A DNA stretch of 7,441 nt. Origin: an uncultured Eggerthellaceae bacterium. GTDB lineage: Bacteria; Actinomycetota; Coriobacteriia; Coriobacteriales; Eggerthellaceae. The stretch is from positions 1-7,441 of the forward strand of contig CABVEH010000054.1 of the NCBI GenBank assembly GCA_902497215.1, read 5' to 3'. A model generated the notes under the pieces. That model was not told the DNA's origin and searched no databases. It saw only the letters and a program-made list of their open reading frames with translations. Numbering within the stretch: the stretch's first letter is position 1; each line of letters begins with the position of its first letter. Positions 1 through 4,182 of the stretch are shown in pieces. The position numbers and the translations under genes are program-made.

Positions 1-2
1 CC

Positions 3-38
3 GCCGCCGAGATAGGCGCCGGCATGGGAAGCGCATAG
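3..38 (+). CDS. Possible C-terminal end of an upstream gene (partial)
   Basis: The frame starting at position 3 reads AAEIGAGMGSA and stops at TAG 36-38, with codon choice (GCC, GGC, ATA, GAG) matching the genes downstream. It would end 16 nt before the lgt ATG, so it could be the last gene before lgt in an operon. Only eleven codons are visible, so no function can be named. Another frame stays open to a TGA at 59-61 that would overlap the lgt start, but it is Arg-rich and less convincing. Confidence 0.3.
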   Translation, partial: AAEIGAGMGSA

Positions 39-54
39 GCGGTTGCGCGGCGGC

Positions 55-1341
55 ATGCTGAACGAGATCTATCAGAGCCTCGACCCCGTGGCGTTCCAGG
101 CGGGGCCGGTGGTCGTCAGATGGTACGGCCTGGCCTACGTGCTCGGGTTCGCGCTCGCCGCGTTCATAATCTACAGGGTCAGCAGGCGTTGGCGCATAAG
201 CGTCGACGCCGACTCGCTGCTGACCATAATGATCTGCGTGATAGTCGGCATCATCCTGGGGGCAAGGCTGGGGTACTGCCTGTTCTACGGCAACGGCTAC
301 TACCTTGTGCACCCGCTTGAAATCCTTGCATTCAACCAAGGAGGGATGAGCTTCCACGGGGGCTTGATGGGCGCGCTGCTTTCGGGCATCGTGGCGTCCA
401 GGATAACGCGCATCCCTTACCTTACCCTTTGCGACATCGGCGTGATAGCCGCCTCGCTGGGGCTGTTCTTCGGAAGGTGCGCCAACTTCGTCAACGGCGA
501 GCTCTGGGGAGGACCCACCGACCTGCCCTGGGGGGTGGTGTTCGGCGGGGCGGCAGGAGATATCCCGCGGCATCCCTCGCAGCTGTACGAAGGGGTTTTG
601 GAGGGGCTTGTCATCTTCGCGGTGCTGTACACGCTCTCGCTCAAGGTGCCGCCCAGGCCCAGGGGAACGTTCACCGGGGTGTTCCTGCTGATGTACGGCA
701 CGTTCAGGTTCGCGGTGGAGTTCGTCCGCGAGCCCGACGTGCAGCTGGGCTACCTGGCGGGCGGATGGCTGACCATGGGCATGGTGCTGTCGCTGCCGCT
801 CGTGGTGGCCGGCGCTGCGCTTTTGGCCTATGCAACGAAAAGGAAACTTCCTCAGGAGGGATCGCCCGCCGCAGGCGGCGGTCTGCAAGAATCTGATGCA
901 GCCGCGAACGAGGGCGCAGGTCCTCGCGGAAAGGAAGACGAAGTCAAGGAGGACACGGAAATGGAAGTCAAGTTCTACAAGTGCATGCATTGCGGGAACA
1001 TCGCCATCAAGGTGTTCGACAGCGGAGTGCCGCTGGTCTGCTGCGGAGAGCCCATGGTCGAGCTGGTCGCCGACACCCAGGACGCATCGCTGGAGAAGCA
1101 CGTGCCTGCGGTCACCATCGAAGGGAACCGCGTCCACGTCAACGTCGGCAGCGTCGACCACCCCATGGAGGAGCAGCACTACATCCAGTTCATCTGTCTG
1201 GTGAAGCAGGACAGTTACGACATCCATCCGCTGAAGCCGGGCGACGCCCCGCATTGCGACTTCTTCCTGGGAGAGGGCGAGAAGCCCGTCGCGGTCTACG
1301 AGTTCTGCAACATCCACGGCCTTTGGAAGACCGAGCTGTAG
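55..1341 (+). CDS. lgt: Prolipoprotein diacylglyceryl transferase (Lgt) with in-frame C-terminal desulfoferrodoxin
   Basis: Lgt moves the diacylglyceryl group of phosphatidylglycerol onto the lipobox cysteine of prolipoproteins in the cytoplasmic membrane. Counting from the ATG at 55 (428 aa), residues 1 to about 262 form the polytopic Lgt domain. Family landmarks are present: WYGL (Y24, E. coli Y26), SFHGG (H101, E. coli H103), the GRxxNFxNGELWG signature (R141, N144, E149, G152), RHPSQLYE, and FVREPD (R225, E. coli R239). Residues about 262-302 are a hydrophilic Gly/Ala/Glu linker with no stop. The frame then continues into a complete desulfoferrodoxin, described separately. The ATG at 55 places the N-terminus like other Lgt proteins; a TTG at 43 is in frame after TAG 13-15, but neither start has a clear Shine-Dalgarno. 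Because the Lgt C-terminus is cytoplasmic in E. coli, a true fusion would hold Dfx at the inner membrane face. The Lgt identity is secure; whether the full fusion is made is not. Confidence 0.93.
   Translation: MLNEIYQSLDPVAFQAGPVVVRWYGLAYVLGFALAAFIIYRVSRRWRISVDADSLLTIMICVIVGIILGARLGYCLFYGNGYYLVHPLEILAFNQGGMSFHGGLMGALLSGIVASRITRIPYLTLCDIGVIAASLGLFFGRCANFVNGELWGGPTDLPWGVVFGGAAGDIPRHPSQLYEGVLEGLVIFAVLYTLSLKVPPRPRGTFTGVFLLMYGTFRFAVEFVREPDVQLGYLAGGWLTMGMVLSLPLVVAGAALLAYATKRKLPQEGSPAAGGGLQESDAAANEGAGPRGKEDEVKEDTEMEVKFYKCMHCGNIAIKVFDSGVPLVCCGEPMVELVADTQDASLEKHVPAVTIEGNRVHVNVGSVDHPMEEQHYIQFICLVKQDSYDIHPLKPGDAPHCDFFLGEGEKPVAVYEFCNIHGLWKTEL
946..952 (+). promoter_or_regulatory. Strong internal ribosome binding site for dfx
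   Basis: AAGGAGG lies exactly 8 nt before the ATG at 961, inside the open frame that continues from lgt. It is the best Shine-Dalgarno in the left half of the window and sits at the start of the desulfoferrodoxin homology. This argues that dfx is translated on its own, with the upstream frame simply lacking a stop. Confidence 0.75.
961..1341 (+). CDS. dfx: Desulfoferrodoxin / superoxide reductase (2Fe type), internal start
   Basis: Superoxide reductase converts superoxide to hydrogen peroxide without making oxygen, using electrons usually supplied by rubredoxin; it is typical of anaerobes. The 126 residues from the ATG at 961 match a full-length desulfoferrodoxin. Residues 1 to about 36 are the desulforedoxin-like domain with the four Fe ligands C8, C11, C27 and C28 (KCxxCGN, then VCCGEPM). 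The catalytic centre II follows: E45-K46-H47 (EKHVP), H67 (DHPMEE), H73, C116 and H119 (FCNIHGLWK). All expected ligands are present, so it should be active. It has its own AAGGAGG at 8 nt. Its seven Ile codons are all ATC, while the lgt part uses ATA in 6 of 17; this fits a separately and more strongly translated gene. It may also be made as the C-terminal domain of the Lgt read-through protein. A terminator follows. Confidence 0.9.
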   Translation: MEVKFYKCMHCGNIAIKVFDSGVPLVCCGEPMVELVADTQDASLEKHVPAVTIEGNRVHVNVGSVDHPMEEQHYIQFICLVKQDSYDIHPLKPGDAPHCDFFLGEGEKPVAVYEFCNIHGLWKTEL

Positions 1342-1379
1342 CGACAGCAGCTGCAACTGCAACAACGGTAGCATTTCCT

Positions 1380-1430
1380 CCGTCGGCGGGACTGCGGCGC
1401 CTTTGTCGTGGGTCGCGCCGACGGTTTTTT
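1380..1430 (+). terminator. Rho-independent terminator after lgt-dfx
   Basis: CCGTCGGCG (1380-1388) pairs perfectly with CGCCGACGG (1416-1424), followed directly by six T (1425-1430). The 27-nt loop is long, but GAC 1390-1392 can pair with GTC 1412-1414 and extend the stem. It closes the unit before rpmE. Confidence 0.75.
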
Positions 1431-1457
1431 CGCAACCCGCAGGCATTGTGGTATCAT
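1429..1457 (+). promoter_or_regulatory. Putative rpmE promoter
   Basis: TTCGCA (1429-1434, four of six to TTGACA) and TATCAT (1452-1457, five of six to TATAAT) are 17 nt apart, just after the upstream terminator. Transcription would begin near 1464, giving a leader of about 48 nt before the rpmE ATG. This is motif matching only. Confidence 0.5.
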
Positions 1458-1471
1458 TGGCGGGCTGTCCA

Positions 1472-1492
1472 GCCTTGGTCGGAAACCAAGGC
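1472..1492 (+). promoter_or_regulatory. Perfect leader hairpin ahead of rpmE
   Basis: GCCTTGGT (1472-1479) and ACCAAGGC (1485-1492) form an 8-bp perfect stem with the loop CGGAA. It ends 6 nt before the TAAGGAG ribosome site (1499-1505). There is no T tract, so it is not a terminator. A short structured leader directly upstream of a ribosomal protein gene suggests autoregulation by L31. Leader RNAs for L31 have been proposed from comparative genomics in several bacterial groups; I cannot confirm this matches one. Confidence 0.55.
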
Positions 1493-1511
1493 GCAAGATA
1501 AGGAGCCCAGA

Positions 1512-1970
1512 ATGAAGAAGGACATCCATCCCGAATACATGGAGTGCACCGTGCGCTGCAGCTGCGGCAACGAGTTCACCACCCGTTCCACCAAGCCCGA
1601 GCTGAGGATCGACATCTGCAACGTGTGCCATCCGTTCTACTCCGGCACGCAGAAGCTGATCGACACCGGCGGACGCGTCCAGCGCTTCGCCGACCGCTTC
1701 GGTTCCGCCACCGAGACCGTCGCCGCCCGCGAGGCCGCCAAGAAGGCCGAGCGCGCCGCGAAGGTCGCCGAGCAGGAGGCCGCGAAGAAGGCAGCCCGCG
1801 AGGCCAAGGCCGCCGAGAAGGCCGCCCGCAAGGCCAAGTTCGAGGAAGAGGCCGCGAAGGCCGCCGAAGCCGCCCCTGCCGAGGTCGCGGACGACGCCAC
1901 CGCCGAGCAGGGAAGCGCCGCCGAGCCTTCCGCCGAGGCGCAGGAGGAGGCCGTCGAGGCCGCGGAGTAG
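1512..1970 (+). CDS. rpmE: 50S ribosomal protein L31, zinc-binding type, with long Ala/Lys/Glu tail
   Basis: L31 is a small protein of the large ribosomal subunit that helps bridge the two subunits. Residues 1 to about 68 are a normal L31: MKKDIHPEY start, zinc ligands C16, C18, C36 and C39 (CSC, then CNVC), and HPFYSGTQK before the RF-D-RF motif. This is the Cys-containing (C+) form. The protein is 152 aa, roughly twice the usual L31 length. Residues 69 to about 119 are a charged Ala/Lys/Glu/Arg helix without proline, likely a single long helix or coiled coil, followed by an acidic Ala/Glu tail to residue 152. The start has TAAGGAG 6 nt upstream. All four Ile codons are ATC, as expected for high expression. 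It appears monocistronic, with its own putative promoter, leader hairpin and terminator. Confidence 0.96.
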   Translation: MKKDIHPEYMECTVRCSCGNEFTTRSTKPELRIDICNVCHPFYSGTQKLIDTGGRVQRFADRFGSATETVAAREAAKKAERAAKVAEQEAAKKAAREAKAAEKAARKAKFEEEAAKAAEAAPAEVADDATAEQGSAAEPSAEAQEEAVEAAE

Positions 1971-1996
1971 CGCTCTGTTAACTCCTCTTTAATTCG

Positions 1997-2024
1997 AAGG
2001 CCCTCGCACCGCGGGGGCCTTTTT
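1997..2024 (+). terminator. Rho-independent terminator after rpmE
   Basis: GGCCCTCG (1999-2006) pairs with CGGGGGCC (2012-2019), one G-U pair, loop CACCG, followed by five T (2020-2024). Two A at 1997-1998 can pair with the first T residues. It lies 26 nt after the rpmE stop. Confidence 0.88.
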
Positions 2025-2029
2025 GCATC

Positions 2030-2035
2030 TACAAT
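2030..2035 (+). promoter_or_regulatory. Possible -10 element of the glnA promoter
   Basis: TACAAT matches TATAAT at five of six positions and sits right after the rpmE terminator, where a glnA promoter is needed. No convincing -35 lies 16-18 nt upstream because that stretch is the terminator stem. An activator-dependent promoter is possible but unproven. Confidence 0.35.
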
Positions 2036-2043
2036 GGTATGCA

Positions 2044-2084
2044 TTCGATCGAAACGCCCGCCAGCGAGCGGCCTTGGCGGGGCG
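2044..2084 (+). promoter_or_regulatory. glnA leader: palindrome and GC-rich hairpin
   Basis: TTCGATCGAA (2044-2053) is a perfect 10-bp palindrome about 8 nt after the putative -10, a position suited to an operator. Directly after it, CGCCCGCCA (2055-2063) pairs with TGGCGGGGCG (2075-2084) except for one bulged G, with an 11-nt loop. No T tract follows, so the hairpin is a leader structure and not a standard terminator. Function is inferred. Confidence 0.4.
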
Positions 2085-2104
2085 ATGCGGGGCACGCTCG
2101 CGTC

Positions 2105-2118
2105 AGGAGGCGGAATTG
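2105..2118 (+). promoter_or_regulatory. Strong Shine-Dalgarno and alternative TTG start for glnA
   Basis: AGGAGG (2105-2110) lies 5 nt before an in-frame TTG (2116), which would add seven residues (MGEEHAG) to the glnA product. The ATG at 2137 has a weaker GAGGA (2122-2126) 10 nt upstream but aligns exactly with the start of B. subtilis GlnA. Both starts may be used. Confidence 0.45.
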
Positions 2119-2136
2119 GGCGAGGAACATGCAGGC

Positions 2137-3474
2137 ATGAATCCCCAGCAGGACTTCGTGCTGAAGACCATAGAGAACAGGGACGTCCACTTCATACGAT
2201 GCTGGTTCACCGACGTGCTTGGCAACATGAAGTCGTTCGCCGTGGTCCCGGGCGAGCTTGAGAACGCATTCGCGGGAGGCATGGGTTTCGACGGCTCCAG
2301 CATACGCGGTTTCAGCGCCACCCAGGACTCCGACATCCTCGCGTTCCCCGAGCCGGGAACCTTCCAGGTGCTTCCGTGGCGCCCCGAGTCGAACGCCGTG
2401 GCAAGGATGTTCTGCGACATCCGCAAGCCCGACGGCGCCCCGTTCGAGGCCGACCCGCGCCACATACTTAAGCGCGCTATACAGAAGGCGTCCGACGCGG
2501 GGTACTCGCTGAACGTCGGGTGCGAGATGGAATACTTCTATTTCAAGGACTCGAACGGCACCGAGCCGCTCGACTTCGGCACGTCTTTCGACCTGACGTC
2601 GCTCGACTACGCAAGCGACCTGCGCCGCGACACGGTGCTCACGCTTGAGAAGATGGGCATCCCCGTGGAATACTCGCACCACGAATGCGGGCCTTCCCAG
2701 CACGAGATCGACCTCCGCTACTCCGACGCGCTTTCCATGGCCGACTCGGTGATGACGTACAAGCTGGTGGTGAAGGAGATCGCCATGAAGCACGGCGTGT
2801 ACGCGTCGTTCATGCCCAAGCCCATGGAAGGCGTTCCCGGCAACGGGATGCACGTGCACTTGAGCCTCTTCGACGAGGAAGGGAAGAACGCGTTCTTCGA
2901 CGAGTCGGACGAGTCGGGCTACGGGCTCTCGTCCACGGCCAAGCACTTCATCGCCGGCATCCTGGCGCACGCGAAGGAGCTTTGCCTGGTGACGAACCAG
3001 TACGTCAACTCCTACAAGCGCCTTTGCGGGGGGATGAACGCTCCTTCCACCATCGCCTGGGCGCGCCACAACCGATCGACCATGGTGCGCATACCCGGAT
3101 ACAGGCCCAACAGCGCCGACGCCTGCCGGGTCGAGCTGCGCAACCCCGACCCGGCCTGCAACCCCTACCTGGCGCTGTCCGCAATGCTTGCCGCAGGGCT
3201 CGACGGCATCGAGAAGAAGATGGAGCTCTGCGCCCCGCAGGAGGACCACGACTTCTTCAAGATGTCCCCCGAGCAGATAGCGGAGCTCGGCATGGAGGAG
3301 CTTCCCCGCACGCTGGGCGAGGCCGTCGAGGCCTTCGCGGAAAGCAGTCTGATGCGCGAGGCCCTAGGTGCGCACGTGCACGAGTACCTGGTCGGAACCA
3401 AGCGCAAGGACTGGCAGAGCTACCAGCAGGTCGTCACCCCTTGGGAGCTCGACCGCAACCTGGCGGTGCTTTAG
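2137..3474 (+). CDS. glnA: Glutamine synthetase type I family protein (GlnA2-like, altered active-site loops)
   Basis: Glutamine synthetase joins ammonium to glutamate using ATP. The 445-aa product from the ATG at 2137 covers the whole GS-I fold: an N-terminal beta-grasp domain (to about 95) and the catalytic domain. Metal ligands are present: E130 and E132 (CEMEYF), E183 (HHE), E190 (QHEID), H239 (GMHVH) and E333 (RVELR), as are the substrate arginines R295 (NSYKRL), R313 and R318. D52 and S55 of FDGSS are kept. The length and lack of an adenylylation tyrosine (HDFFKMSPE in its place) indicate the non-adenylylated group. Four usually conserved positions differ: flap Glu (Salmonella E327) is N301, ammonium-pocket Tyr (Y179) is S150, N264 is P234, and the B. 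subtilis feedback residue R62 is A61. It may therefore be a genuine but divergent GS, or a gamma-glutamyl ligase for another amine. It is followed after 2 nt by a GlnR-like regulator gene. Confidence 0.9.
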   Translation: MNPQQDFVLKTIENRDVHFIRCWFTDVLGNMKSFAVVPGELENAFAGGMGFDGSSIRGFSATQDSDILAFPEPGTFQVLPWRPESNAVARMFCDIRKPDGAPFEADPRHILKRAIQKASDAGYSLNVGCEMEYFYFKDSNGTEPLDFGTSFDLTSLDYASDLRRDTVLTLEKMGIPVEYSHHECGPSQHEIDLRYSDALSMADSVMTYKLVVKEIAMKHGVYASFMPKPMEGVPGNGMHVHLSLFDEEGKNAFFDESDESGYGLSSTAKHFIAGILAHAKELCLVTNQYVNSYKRLCGGMNAPSTIAWARHNRSTMVRIPGYRPNSADACRVELRNPDPACNPYLALSAMLAAGLDGIEKKMELCAPQEDHDFFKMSPEQIAELGMEELPRTLGEAVEAFAESSLMREALGAHVHEYLVGTKRKDWQSYQQVVTPWELDRNLAVL

Positions 3475-3476
3475 CC

Positions 3477-4145
3477 GTGAAGAAGGTAGTGTTCATAGCG
3501 GACTCGCTGGACAACGCCCACAAGTTCCAGCAGGTGCTGTCCAAGATGGACGTCGAGGTGGTAGCGGGCTCGTCGTCGCACTTCAAGTCGCTCCTCATGC
3601 AGGAGCCTTCGTGCGACCTGGTGGTGTACGAGGCGTCCGGGAAGGCGCAGGCAAGCGTGTCCGAGGCCGAGTCGCTCCTGGTGGAGGACGGCGTCCCGGC
3701 CATGCTGCTTATCGTGCGTCCCGAGCAGCTTCCCGACTTCAGGCTGCCGGTGCAGGTGAGCTCCGACTTCGTCACCACGTCCGCCTCGGCCGACGAGTGC
3801 GCGGCCCGCATACGCCTTTTGCTGTGGCCTGGCAGCGAGCCGCATTCCGGGGACTTCATCGCCATAGACAACATGACCGTGAACCTTGCCACCTACCAGG
3901 TGAAGGTCAACGGCGAGCCTTTGGACTTCACGTACCTGGAATACGCCCTTCTGGCGTTCCTGGTCACCCATCCCGGGCGCACGTATTCCAGGGACACGCT
4001 TCTGCGCCGCGTGTGGGGGTTCGACTACTACGGCGGCTCGCGCACGGTGGACGTCCACGTCAGGCGCGTGCGCGCCAAGCTCGGCCCCGACCTCGCGCAG
4101 CGGCTCGAGACCGTGCGTGGTGTAGGATATCTCTGGAACATCTAG
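3477..4145 (+). CDS. GlnR-like orphan OmpR-family regulator with degenerate receiver
   Basis: The 222-aa product has an N-terminal receiver-like domain (about 1-118) and a C-terminal winged-helix DNA-binding domain (about 126-222). The second domain is strongly conserved: LDFTYLEYALL, HPGRTYSR, VWGFDYYGGSRTVDVHVRR, RAKLGPD and VRGVGYLW. It closely resembles the actinobacterial nitrogen regulator GlnR as I recall it, including the GG(T/S)RTVDVHVRR stretch. The receiver is atypical: the phosphoacceptor Asp position is E52 (DLVVYEAS), the conserved Lys is T101 (DFVTTSA), and the Ser/Thr switch residue is not evident. Control by standard phosphorylation is unlikely, as for GlnR. The GTG start is 2 nt after the glnA stop without a clear Shine-Dalgarno, so translation is probably coupled to glnA. 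No histidine kinase gene is adjacent. Inferred role: nitrogen-responsive control, perhaps of its own operon. Another OmpR-family role cannot be excluded. Confidence 0.85.
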   Translation: MKKVVFIADSLDNAHKFQQVLSKMDVEVVAGSSSHFKSLLMQEPSCDLVVYEASGKAQASVSEAESLLVEDGVPAMLLIVRPEQLPDFRLPVQVSSDFVTTSASADECAARIRLLLWPGSEPHSGDFIAIDNMTVNLATYQVKVNGEPLDFTYLEYALLAFLVTHPGRTYSRDTLLRRVWGFDYYGGSRTVDVHVRRVRAKLGPDLAQRLETVRGVGYLWNI

Positions 4146-4170
4146 CCCGCCTCTGGAAAACCTAGCCGGG
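4131..4170 (+). repeat. Imperfect 20-bp tandem duplication over the regulator stop codon
   Basis: Two adjacent 20-bp units (4131-4150 and 4151-4170) match at 16 of 20 positions; the core CTCTGGAAxAxCTAGCC matches at 15 of 17. The first unit carries the last codons and TAG stop of the regulator gene, and the second repeats them in the gap before polA, where its last bases begin the polA ribosome site. Confidence 0.7.
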
Positions 4171-4182
4171 AGGTCCAAACCC

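Noticed and set aside
981..1511. Upstream extension of the rpmE frame to position 981
   Set aside because: The extension overlaps dfx in another frame, is Arg/Ala-rich noise, and crosses a terminator. L31 homology and TAAGGAG fix the start at 1512.
2023..2115. Upstream extension of the glnA frame to the ATG at 2023
   Set aside because: It would begin within the T tract of the rpmE terminator, has no homology to GS and no ribosome site; the starts at 2116 or 2137 fit better.
2029..3249. 406-codon minus-strand frame opposite glnA
   Set aside because: Shadow of glnA: biased Val/Arg/His composition, no recognisable motifs, and no supporting promoter or ribosome site.
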